Source: JAWKMZ01 sp041391965
Lineage (GTDB): Bacteria > Bacteroidota > Bacteroidia > Flavobacteriales > Flavobacteriaceae
Direction of reading: 5' to 3'
DNA length: 64,000 nt
NCBI GenBank assembly: GCA_041391965.1
Contig: JAWKMZ010000003.1
Location: 186,001 to 250,000 of the forward strand
In this document: in pieces, positions 8,829 through 17,700 of the stretch
Position numbering within the stretch: the first letter of the stretch is position 1
How the letters are laid out: every line of letters begins with the position of its first letter
The notes under the pieces: model-generated
Seen by the model: only the letters and a program-made list of their open reading frames with translations
What the model was told of the DNA's origin: nothing
Database searches by the model: none
Made by a program: the position numbers and the translations under genes

Positions 8829-10079
8829 TTATTTTGGATAACAAATATAATATTTGGTCACAGGCTTTGACAAGGCTTTTAAGTTTAATTGATCTGAAGC
8901 CTTAACGATATCTTGAATTTTACCGTTTTTTAGTAAAATATTGATATTCTGAGAGTCTAATTGATAGGCTTGATTAGATATATTGCCCATAAACACAAAA
9001 TAATTGGCGTCTTCATCGTTAATTTTATACTTATCTATTAGATTCTGTTTGTGAATTTTAAGTTGGTCTTTTTTTATTTTTTTGTTCTTGAGTTTTATTT
9101 TTAACAAATCTCTATTGATAATCATATCACACAGGTTACGCAAAACAAAATCATTATGGTATTGCCATTCTTTCATTGCAGATACAATATCGTAATCATC
9201 TAATTTAGAAAAGGTTTCGAGGGTTTTTCTATCAAAATTGGCTACTGTAATTTCGTTTTGTAAAAAGTATTGCAAAGCACTACTCGCTCTAAGTTCAACA
9301 CCTTCATTGGATAATTCTTTGGCACGTTTTAAAACTCTAAGCAACAATTGTTCTGCTACCAAACTTGTTTTGTGTAGATAAACTTGCCAATACATCAATC
9401 GTCTTGCCATTAAAAATTTTTCGACACTGTAAATTCCTTTTTCTTCAACTACCAATTGGTCATCAACCACATTTAGCATCGTAATTAAACGTTCACTATT
9501 AATGTTTCCTTCAGCAACTCCTGTATAAAAACTATCGCGTTTTAAATAATCAGCTCTATCCATATCTAATTGACTCGAAATTAGCTGACATAAAAATTTT
9601 CTATGGTACTCGCCTTTAAAAATTTGAATGGCAAGCGTTAAACTTCCGTTAAATTCTGCGTTCAATTCTTCCATAAAAAGCAGTGAAATTGCTTCATGTG
9701 ATACTCCATTCACAATACTATGTTCCATAGCATGACTAAAGGGTCCATGACCAATGTCGTGCAAAAGTATGGCTATATAAAGCGCGTTTTCTTCATCAGT
9801 TGACAACTCAACGCCTTTAAAACGAAGTACATTGACCGCTTTTTGCATTAAGTGCATGCACCCAAGTGCATGATGAAAGCGTGTGTGATGTGCTCCAGGA
9901 TAAACTAAATACGACAAGCCCATTTGAGAAATACGGCGAAGCCTTTGAAAATACTTGTGCGCAATCAAATCAAAAATTAACGAATTTGGTATTGTAATAA
10001 ATCCGTAAATTGGGTCGTTAAATATCTTGAGTTTGTTTATCGTATCCAAACTTGGTGCTTTTACATTAATTTTAAACAA
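8829..10079 (-). CDS. HD domain phosphohydrolase (dGTPase-like)
   Basis: A metal-dependent HD phosphohydrolase of 406-416 residues. The metal motif is seen as HHTRFHHALG followed by LLHDIGHGPFSHAMEH, with the later Asp in QLDMDRADYLKRD. Such proteins resemble dGTP triphosphohydrolases and hydrolyse nucleoside polyphosphates; the exact substrate is open. The longest frame starts at a TTG (10079), but that codon lies within TATATTTG (10084-10077), a -7-like element. A TTG at 10049 giving MDTINKLKIFNDPIYGF fits the family N-terminus better. Divergent from porX, with at most 36 bases between starts. Confidence 0.9.
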   Translation of the reverse strand: MFKINVKAPSLDTINKLKIFNDPIYGFITIPNSLIFDLIAHKYFQRLRRISQMGLSYLVYPGAHHTRFHHALGCMHLMQKAVNVLRFKGVELSTDEENALYIAILLHDIGHGPFSHAMEHSIVNGVSHEAISLLFMEELNAEFNGSLTLAIQIFKGEYHRKFLCQLISSQLDMDRADYLKRDSFYTGVAEGNINSERLITMLNVVDDQLVVEEKGIYSVEKFLMARRLMYWQVYLHKTSLVAEQLLLRVLKRAKELSNEGVELRASSALQYFLQNEITVANFDRKTLETFSKLDDYDIVSAMKEWQYHNDFVLRNLCDMIINRDLLKIKLKNKKIKKDQLKIHKQNLIDKYKINDEDANYFVFMGNISNQAYQLDSQNINILLKNGKIQDIVKASDQLNLKALSKPVTKYYICYPK

Positions 10080-10085
10080 ATATAC

Positions 10086-11639
10086 ATGAACACTATAAAT
10101 ATTCTATGGGTTGACGACGAAATTGATTTGCTTAAACCACATATCCTCTTTTTAGAACAAAAACAATATAAGGTAACTACTTGCCAAAGTGGTACAGAAG
10201 CCCTTGAAATTATTGATGACACCAATTTTGATATTGTGTTTTTGGATGAAAATATGCCAGGATTGACAGGTTTGGAAACTTTAAATGAAATTAAAGAACG
10301 TCGTGCCAATCTTCCTGTGGTGATGATTACCAAAAGTGAAGAAGAATATATTATGGAAGAAGCTATTGGTAACAAAATTGCAGATTATCTTATAAAACCT
10401 GTCAATCCAAACCAAATTTTATTGAGTATCAAGAAAAATTTAGACCACTCGCGCTTAGTTTCAGAAAAAACGACTTCTAATTATCAGCAAGAATTTAGAA
10501 AAATTGCGATGGATATGGCTATGGTTAATAGTTATGAAGAATGGGCTGATTTATACCAAAAGCTAATTTATTGGGAATTGCAATTAGAAGATATTGAAGA
10601 TGTTGGTATGACCGAAATTTTAGAGTCTCAAAAAACAGAAGCCAATCTTCAGTTTGGAAAATTTATAGAAAAAAATTATCAAGATTGGTTTGACAAAAAC
10701 GCAGATGCACCAACCATGTCACATACCTTATTTAAAGACAAGGTGGTACCAGAATTAAGTGATCATCAACCAACACTTTTAGTGGTTATTGATAATTTGC
10801 GTTATGACCAATGGAAAGCATTTGAACCTATTGTCAATAATTACTATAAAAAAATGTCTGAAACTCCTTTTTACAGTATTTTGCCAACTGCAACTCAATA
10901 TGCTCGTAACGCCATTTTTTCAGGATTAATGCCAAGTGACATGGAGCGACTATTTCCACAATATTGGAAAAATGATGTTGAAGATGGTGGAAAAAACTTA
11001 TACGAAGCCGAGTTTTTAGAAAGTCAGCTCAAGCGTTTAGGACTACAACATTTAAAGACGGAATATCATAAAATAACCAATCTTAAACAAGGAAAAAAAT
11101 TAGTAGAAAATTTTAAAGCTTTAAAAAACAATAACTTATCTGTAATTGTTTATAACTTTGTAGATATGTTATCACATTCCAAAACAGAAATGGACGTAGT
11201 AAAAGAATTAGCCTCTAATGACAAAGCTTATCGCTCTCTAACGGTTAGTTGGTTTAAAAATTCGCCGCTTTTAGAAATGATACAACAAGCGCAACAATCT
11301 GGTTTTAAACTCATTCTTACTACAGACCATGGAACTATTAATGTTAAAAATCCTTCAAAAGTAATTGGTGATAGAGATACCAGCCTTAATTTGCGCTATA
11401 AAACTGGTAGAAGTTTAACCTATGAAGCTAAAGATGTTTTGGTTGCCAAAGATCCAAAAGCCATTCATTTGCCTTCAATAACCATGAGTAGTTCGTTTAT
11501 TTTTGCAAAAGGTGATATGTTTTTGGCCTATCCAAACAATTATAACCATTATGTTAGTTATTATCGAAATACCTATCAACATGGTGGTGTTTCTTTGGAA
11601 GAAATGATTATCCCTTTTATTGTTTTAAACCCAAAATAA
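10086..11639 (+). CDS. porX: PorX: response regulator / PglZ-type phosphatase of type IX secretion
   Basis: 517 residues. Residues 1-120 form a receiver domain with acidic pocket Asp10/Asp11, phospho-acceptor Asp54 (FLDENMPG) and Lys104. The rest is a PglZ/alkaline-phosphatase-like domain with the metal Asp in VIDNLRYDQW, the conserved Thr around 270 in ILPTATQYARNAIF, and TTDHGT. In Porphyromonas and Flavobacterium, PorX with its sensor PorY controls type IX secretion genes, and the PglZ domain cleaves cyclic and linear oligonucleotides. No porY or structural T9SS gene is in this window, but two T9SS cargo proteins are (14701-18219, 60696-62258). tsaE follows on the same strand. Confidence 0.93.
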   Translation: MNTINILWVDDEIDLLKPHILFLEQKQYKVTTCQSGTEALEIIDDTNFDIVFLDENMPGLTGLETLNEIKERRANLPVVMITKSEEEYIMEEAIGNKIADYLIKPVNPNQILLSIKKNLDHSRLVSEKTTSNYQQEFRKIAMDMAMVNSYEEWADLYQKLIYWELQLEDIEDVGMTEILESQKTEANLQFGKFIEKNYQDWFDKNADAPTMSHTLFKDKVVPELSDHQPTLLVVIDNLRYDQWKAFEPIVNNYYKKMSETPFYSILPTATQYARNAIFSGLMPSDMERLFPQYWKNDVEDGGKNLYEAEFLESQLKRLGLQHLKTEYHKITNLKQGKKLVENFKALKNNNLSVIVYNFVDMLSHSKTEMDVVKELASNDKAYRSLTVSWFKNSPLLEMIQQAQQSGFKLILTTDHGTINVKNPSKVIGDRDTSLNLRYKTGRSLTYEAKDVLVAKDPKAIHLPSITMSSSFIFAKGDMFLAYPNNYNHYVSYYRNTYQHGGVSLEEMIIPFIVLNPK

Positions 11640-11742
11640 CTCCGTGTAATGCAAAAAAATCCGATGAAATACATTTTTTATTAGTTTTTCTCGATATTTA
11701 TTTTTAATATTGTACTTCAATTTAAATTTTGGATTGCTACCT

Positions 11743-12195
11743 ATGGAAATTACTTACCATATTGATGACATAACAACAGTTGCTAATAAAGTTGCTAAAA
11801 ACTTGAGCTCTAAAACAATTTTGTTTTATGGCGCTATGGGTGTTGGTAAAACAACGTTTATCAAAGCGTTAGCAGCAACCTTAGGAAGCATTGACACTGT
11901 AAACAGTCCGACATTTTCTATCGTAAATGAATATGAATTAAAGAATGATGTAATCTATCATTTTGATTTATATAGAATTAAAGACGAACAAGAAGCTCTC
12001 AATTTTGGTATTGAAGATTATTTAATGAGCAATCATTATATCTTCATAGAATGGCCAGAAAAAATATCTGATCTATTACCAAAACAAGCAGAAATTATAA
12101 GCATTGTTCTAAATAATGATGCCTCAAGAACCCTCAAATGGACCAAAAATCATAATTTAACCAATAACATAGCTATGGAGCATAAATTTTTTTAA
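11743..12195 (+). CDS. tsaE: tRNA threonylcarbamoyladenosine biosynthesis ATPase TsaE
   Basis: The small P-loop ATPase that works with TsaB and TsaD to make the universal t6A37 of tRNAs. The Walker A motif is GAMGVGKTTF, followed by the conserved SPTFSIVNEYEL and YHFDLYRIKDEQEALNFG. I choose the ATG at 11743 (MEITYHID), giving 150 residues; a TTG at 11710 would add eleven unrelated residues. It stands 103 bases after porX, a pairing common in flavobacteria. Identification is certain. Confidence 0.95.
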   Translation: MEITYHIDDITTVANKVAKNLSSKTILFYGAMGVGKTTFIKALAATLGSIDTVNSPTFSIVNEYELKNDVIYHFDLYRIKDEQEALNFGIEDYLMSNHYIFIEWPEKISDLLPKQAEIISIVLNNDASRTLKWTKNHNLTNNIAMEHKFF

Positions 12196-12314
12196 AAAAA
12201 ATAGGTATTCTCACACCACAGCATATTTGAAAAGTACGGAAAAACCGTAACGTTCAAGCGATTTGACAAAATTATTTTAACATTTCTTTAACACAATTTA
12301 GCCTGTGTTGCCTT

Positions 12315-12322
12315 TAAATTTG
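12315..12322 (+). promoter_or_regulatory. Predicted -7 promoter element before the small peptide gene
   Basis: TAAATTTG matches TANNTTTG and ends 34 bases before the ATG at 12357. The -33 position holds no clear TTTG, so only half the promoter is convincing. Confidence 0.4.
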
Positions 12323-12356
12323 TTACAATAATTAATTAATTAAATCCCTTGAAATT

Positions 12357-12500
12357 ATGAAAACTAAAAAGTATTTAATCGCTATGGCGATTTTCGGTGG
12401 TGTGTTGTTTACAGCTCAAGCTACAAACTTAATTGACTTAAATGGACAAAACACAACACAAGTTGACAAAACAACCATCAAACTTCTCCCTTGGGGCTAA
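12357..12500 (+). CDS. Small secreted peptide (47 aa), overlapping the next gene
   Basis: The frame runs from ATG at 12357 to TAA at 12500. It starts MKTKKYLIAM, with a lysine-rich N-region, a hydrophobic core (residues 6-20) and a likely signal peptidase site at TAQA (19-22), leaving a mature peptide of about 25 residues rich in Asn, Thr and Lys. A -7-like element stands 34 bases upstream. Its 3' third overlaps the start of the following membrane-protein gene (from 12442) in another frame by 59 bases. Function unknown. The well-formed signal peptide and promoter argue that it is a real gene, and also that the next gene may begin further downstream than its first ATG. Confidence 0.55.
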   Translation: MKTKKYLIAMAIFGGVLFTAQATNLIDLNGQNTTQVDKTTIKLLPWG

Positions 12501-12993
12501 GAAGATTGATAGAAAGAGTATGATTATAGGAAGTATTGTAGGTACTTTAATAGCTACAACTCCTTTTATATTCTATTCATACGAAAGTGTTCCAAACACA
12601 AAGGTTTGGAACACTTTTTTGTTTACCTATGAAAGTGGGTATTATCAAAATGCCCAAACTGCCATGTGGATTTTGATGATGAAGTTTATGCCTTTATTAT
12701 TACTTCTTATTTGGTTTTTTACCTGTCGTCATTGGTGGTATCATGCACTATTAGTACCAATTTCAATGTTTACTTTTCAAGTAGTTGCTGCTTTTCATAC
12801 AGATAAGTATATGGACGAATTTCACATATTTTATTTATTACCAATTATGTGTATTGTTATTCCTTCCATATATTTAATAAGGGCAAAAATATTTGATAAA
12901 GTACACACTGCCAACCAAACTATGCAAGAGCTTGAAGATGAATTTAGATTAGGTCCAAAAGGGCTTTGGGAAAAAATCCGTCAGTATTTTTAA
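12442..12993 (+). CDS. Four-pass integral membrane protein of unknown function
   Basis: 183 residues with four clear hydrophobic segments at about 28-48, 73-93, 97-117 and 128-146, and a charged amphipathic C-terminal tail (MQELEDEFRLGPKGLWEKIRQY). I do not recognise a named family. The first ATG (12442) lies inside the preceding peptide gene; the ATG at residue 27 (MIIGSIVGT) would start at the first membrane segment and avoid most of the overlap. The real start is therefore uncertain. It is followed after 58 bases by alanine dehydrogenase on the same strand. Confidence 0.75.
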   Translation: MDKTQHKLTKQPSNFSLGAKKIDRKSMIIGSIVGTLIATTPFIFYSYESVPNTKVWNTFLFTYESGYYQNAQTAMWILMMKFMPLLLLLIWFFTCRHWWYHALLVPISMFTFQVVAAFHTDKYMDEFHIFYLLPIMCIVIPSIYLIRAKIFDKVHTANQTMQELEDEFRLGPKGLWEKIRQYF

Positions 12994-13051
12994 ACTTATT
13001 GTTAGATACCTAAAAAAAATATTGTAATTTGAGTTTTTATTCAGAACTTAA

Positions 13052-14251
13052 ATGAGCAAATCATTATCTCCATTTACAAAGGCACAATTGCTTCCACAGG
13101 AAGAAACCTTAGAAATTTTCAAGAAAAAAGGAGATCTCTATATTGGAATTCCAAAAGAGACCTATTTTCAAGAAAAACGTGTGTGTTTAACGCCAGATGC
13201 CGTATCTGCATTGGTTTCTAATGGCCATCGTGTTTTAATTGAATCTGGTGCTGGTGATGGTGCTAATTTTAAAGACAAAAATTATAGTGAAGCTGGTGCC
13301 GAAATAACCAAAGATACTGCTAAAGTTTTTTCCTGTCCCATTATACTCAAAGTTGAACCACCATCACTGGATGAGATAAAACTTATCAATCCACAAACAT
13401 TACTAATTTCTGCATTACAATTAAAAACTCAAAGTAAAAAATATTTTGAAACGTTAGCAGCAAAGCGTATCACAGCCTTAGCTTTTGAATTTATAAAAGA
13501 TGATGATGGTGCCTACCCTGCAGTTAGAGCTTTAAGCGAAATAGCTGGAACCGCCTCTATCTTAATAGCGTCTGAATTATTATCAAACATCAACGGAGGT
13601 AATGGACTGATGTTTGGTAACATTAGCGGAGTACCACCTACTGAAGTTGTAATTATTGGAGCAGGAACGGTTGGAGAATTTGCTGCACGTTCAGCTATTG
13701 GACTTGGAGCCAATGTTAAAATTTTTGATAATTCTATAACAAAATTGCGTTGCGTTCAATCAAACTTAGGGCGTACATTATATACTTCAACACTTCAACC
13801 AAAAAATTTAATAAAAGCATTAAAGCGCTGTGACGTTGCCATTGGTGCTGTAAGAGGTGCTAATAGAGCACCTATTGTAGTCACAGAAGCCATGGTGAAT
13901 GCTATGAAAACTGGTGCTGTAATAATTGATGTTAGCATTGATATGGGAGGCTGTTTTGAAACGAGTGAAGTGACAACCCACGATCATCCAACATTTGAAG
14001 TTAATGGAATAACACATTATTGCGTGCCTAATATTCCTGCAAGATATTCACGTTCTGCCTCAGTATCAATAAGTAACATTTTTACACCTTATTTGTTGAA
14101 AATTGCAGAAGATGGAGGTATTGAAAATGCACTAAGATTTGATAGAGGTTTAAAAAATGGGTTGTACTTTTACCACGGAATTTTAACAAACAAATCGGTT
14201 GCAGATTGGTTTGATTTAAAATACAGTGATGTTAACCTATTAATTTTTTAA
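13052..14251 (+). CDS. ald: Alanine dehydrogenase
   Basis: NAD-dependent interconversion of L-alanine with pyruvate and ammonia. At 399 residues it matches the longer Bacteroidota form of the AlaDH/PNT family. The N-terminal substrate domain has IGIPKETYFQEKRVCLTPDAV (shown only in part here by its IPKE and RVCLTP elements), and the NAD Rossmann motif is IIGAGTVGEFAARSA. The second half retains DVSIDMGGCFET and the NIPARYSRSAS segment. It lacks the proton-pumping transhydrogenase membrane domain, so it is a soluble dehydrogenase. The gene stands alone with short flanking gaps. Confidence 0.9.
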   Translation: MSKSLSPFTKAQLLPQEETLEIFKKKGDLYIGIPKETYFQEKRVCLTPDAVSALVSNGHRVLIESGAGDGANFKDKNYSEAGAEITKDTAKVFSCPIILKVEPPSLDEIKLINPQTLLISALQLKTQSKKYFETLAAKRITALAFEFIKDDDGAYPAVRALSEIAGTASILIASELLSNINGGNGLMFGNISGVPPTEVVIIGAGTVGEFAARSAIGLGANVKIFDNSITKLRCVQSNLGRTLYTSTLQPKNLIKALKRCDVAIGAVRGANRAPIVVTEAMVNAMKTGAVIIDVSIDMGGCFETSEVTTHDHPTFEVNGITHYCVPNIPARYSRSASVSISNIFTPYLLKIAEDGGIENALRFDRGLKNGLYFYHGILTNKSVADWFDLKYSDVNLLIF

Positions 14252-14292
14252 GTGCTAAAACAGCATCAGCATTTATAGTAAATCAATATTAA

Positions 14293-14679
14293 ATGAAATT
14301 TATTCATCGTTTGGCCTATTATTTTGGTGGCTTTTCTTTAGGAATTATTTTGCTCATCTTTTTTTTAAGTGGAAAAAAAACATCTTGTGATTATGGTCCT
14401 AATGCCAGAACTACAAAAAACATCTCTAAAAAGCATAAGCAATATTCAGAAAATGCGGAAGTTGCTATGGCTGAATATCATTTAGATTCAACCATTGTAA
14501 ATGATTTGATTAGATATGGGACTATAGATTTTTCTAAAAGTGACACCCAATCAAAACCTTGTAAAACGTATCATGTAGAAAATAGTTTTAAAACGCAAGA
14601 CTTTAAATTGATTGTCAGAAATTGTGATTCAGTAGCTACGATACAATCCATTACTTTATTAAAACATAAAACTCAGTAA
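14293..14679 (+). CDS. Membrane-anchored DUF4258-like protein
   Basis: 128 residues. One N-terminal membrane segment (about residues 8-28, YYFGGFSLGIILLIFFL) is followed by a hydrophilic domain with Cys residues around 33 and the pattern of DUF4258 proteins found behind alanine dehydrogenase in flavobacteria (SCDYGPNARTTKNI). Function unknown; probably exposed to the periplasm. It starts 41 bases after ald and its stop codon lies inside the terminator hairpin, so the two are likely one unit. Confidence 0.75.
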   Translation: MKFIHRLAYYFGGFSLGIILLIFFLSGKKTSCDYGPNARTTKNISKKHKQYSENAEVAMAEYHLDSTIVNDLIRYGTIDFSKSDTQSKPCKTYHVENSFKTQDFKLIVRNCDSVATIQSITLLKHKTQ

Positions 14680-14701
14680 AAATTACTGAGTTTTATGTTT
14701 T
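14661..14701. terminator. Bidirectional terminator with a 19-bp perfect stem
   Basis: Bases 14661-14679 and 14683-14701 are exact reverse complements around a 3-base loop. The arms begin in A runs and end in T runs, so it can stop transcription from both sides. The stop codon of the plus-strand gene (14677-14679) forms part of the stem, and the stop of the minus-strand lyase gene is at its other foot. Confidence 0.9.
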
Positions 14702-17700
14702 TATCTTACCACTATTTTTTTAGTGACGACATTGGTGTTGTCAACAAGTTTTAATAAATAGATGCCAGTGGCATAGTTTGATAAATTTAAAGTCTTTGTA
14801 TAAGTGTGTTGCTCATTATCAGAAATTGTTTCGTTATACAACGCTTTTCCAGAAATATCAAAAATATAAATTTGAGACACATTTAAAAGTCCAGATATTT
14901 TAACATTCAATTCACCAGATGTAGGATTTGGATATGCTAAAAATTCAAATTCTGTCGGTTCGACTGGTGTTTCAATAGCATCGCATTCATTAACAAACAC
15001 CATAACTTCATCGGTATCATAATCTAATGCATTATAAATCATTACAGAATATTCAGTGTCTTCTAATGGGTTAACCGTAATACTTTGTGTCGTTTCACCT
15101 GTACTCCATAAATATTCATCACCTCCAGTTCCTGTAGCTGTTAGTGTTACAGGTTCATTAACACAGGTTGTAACGTCATCTCCTGCATTGGCATCAACAT
15201 GTTGCAAAACACTGACTGTAATTTGTTTTTCATCGGAACAATTATTTATATATCCTGTAACAGCATAGGTAGTTGTTGCATTTGGACTTACCGCTATGTT
15301 TGGCTGATTTGCCCCATTGCTCCAATGGTAACTATTTGCTCCTGTAGCTGAAAGCGTGATAAACTCACCAGCCAAAATTGTTGCATCAGTCCCATTTGTA
15401 ATGATAACATTTGGATTTGGATTAACAAAAACCGTCACATCATCAGTATCTTGAAGGTTTCCAGCAAATACAGTTACGGTATATGTAGTTGTACTATTTG
15501 GTGTTACGATGATACTTGCAGTAGTTTCACCTGTACTCCATAAGTAGCTATCACCTCCAGATGCTGTTAAGGTAACACCATATCCTTGGCATGTTGTTTC
15601 GTCTTCACCAGCATTTGCATTTATAGTTTCATTTCCGACAAAAACGGTAACCGTATCTGTAGCTTCACAACCATTTAAAAATCCTGTCACTGTATAAGTT
15701 GTTGTCATTGTTGGATTGACTGTGATACTTTGGGTATTATCGCCTGTACTCCAACTATAAGAATTGCCTCCAGATGCGGTTAGCGTTACACTTTCACCTA
15801 AATTGATGGTTACATCTTGTCCTGCATCTATGGTTGGAATTGGGTTGACTGTCACAACAACCTCATCAGTTGATGAACACGCATTTTGAGTCACTTCTAC
15901 TGAATACGTCGTCGTTGCTGTTGGATTGACTGTAATACTTTGTGTGGTGGCTCCTGTATTCCATAAATAATTTGTACCTCCTGAAGCTGTCAACGTCACA
16001 CTAGTTCCTAAACAAGTAGACACATCATCACCTGCATTAGCTATTGGTAATGGACTTACTGTAACCGTCACATCATCTGTATCTGAATTAGTTCCTGTAG
16101 CATCATAAGCTGTTACAGTGTAGATTGTTGTAGCATCAGGACTTACTGTAATACTTGCAGTGGTTTCGCCTGTACTCCACTCATAAGTTGAACCGCCTGT
16201 TGCTGTTAAGGTTGTGCTTGAGCCTTCACAAATGGTCTGATCTTGTCCAGCGTTAGCTATAACGCTGTTATCTACCAAAAAAATGGTAACCGTATCTGTA
16301 GCTTCACAACCATTTAAAAATCCTGTCACTGTATAAGTTGTTGTCATTGTTGGATTGACTGTGATACTTTGGGTATTATCGCCTGTACTCCAACTATAAG
16401 AATTGCCTCCAGATGCGGTTAGCGTTACACTTTCACCTAAATTGATGGTTACATCTTGTCCTGCATCTATGGTTGGAATTGGGTTGACTGTCACAACAAC
16501 CTCATCAGTTGATGAACACGCATTTTGAGTCACTTCTACTGAATACGTCGTCGTTGCTGTTGGATTGACTGTAATACTTTGTGTGGTGGCTCCTGTATTC
16601 CATAAATAATTTGTACCTCCTGAAGCTGTCAACGTCACACTAGTTCCTAAACAAGTAGACACATCATCACCTGCATTAGCTATTGGTAATGGACTTACTG
16701 TAACCGTCACATCATCTGTATCTGAATTAGTTCCTGTAGCATCATAAGCTGTTACAGTGTAGATTGTTGTAGCATCAGGACTTACTGTAATACTTGCAGT
16801 GGTTTCGCCTGTACTCCACTCATAAGTTGAACCGCCTGTTGCTGTTAAGGTTGTGCTTGAGCCTTCACAAATGGTCTGATCTTGTCCAGCGTTGGCTATA
16901 ATTCCTGTTGGCTGCAATGACATTCCATTTAAGTAGTATTCAAGATTCGTATAACCATCTGCTTGCACAACATTTCTGTCATTAGGGTTATCTATATCTA
17001 AACCGTTTGCAACTTCCCAATAATCAGGCATTCCATCATTATCGGTATCAACTGGAGCTGTTCCACCTTGAATATTCGGATAAACGCCAGTATTTGCTAA
17101 AGTACCATTTCCTGCTATGTATTGGTTAATGATTCGCGTATCCACAGCATCTCTACTTGGTAAACTGGCACCAACATTAGATAGTATGTCTGCTTCAATT
17201 TGTGAAGCACTAATTGGTACAATTCCAGAATCCGAATATGGTGAAGCATGCAAATACTGATTTAAAACAGCATCATTTTGTTGAGTCCCTTGCGCTAAAA
17301 TATTGCCACTTATATAAGCGTAAGTTTCAGAAACTGTACCTTGACCAGATTCTTCACCATCTACAATCACATCTATTGAAATTGCAACTTGGCTTGAGGC
17401 TTTATATTTATTGTTCAGTACTGTGAATTTTGAGCCAAGGCTTGGTACTGTTGGCCATTTAAACGCATAAACTAAATTATTGATCATTTCAAAATCAAAA
17501 GTTCCAGGATTTGGAAAATTTGTTCTAATATTCCGCTCAAAATTATTTGCAAATAAATTTTTATAATAGGTTTTGTTGTAGGTTCTTTGTCCTGCCAAGG
17601 CACCTTTATTACATTCTGATATAATTGAATATTGTATAGTAATGTCGCTAACCATCCCAGAACCTACAGCTCTAATATCAAAATTTTCATCTTTTGCCCA

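Noticed and set aside
12229..12255. Small hairpin TACGG-N5-CCGTA behind tsaE as a terminator
   Set aside because: A five-base stem without a following T run is too weak.
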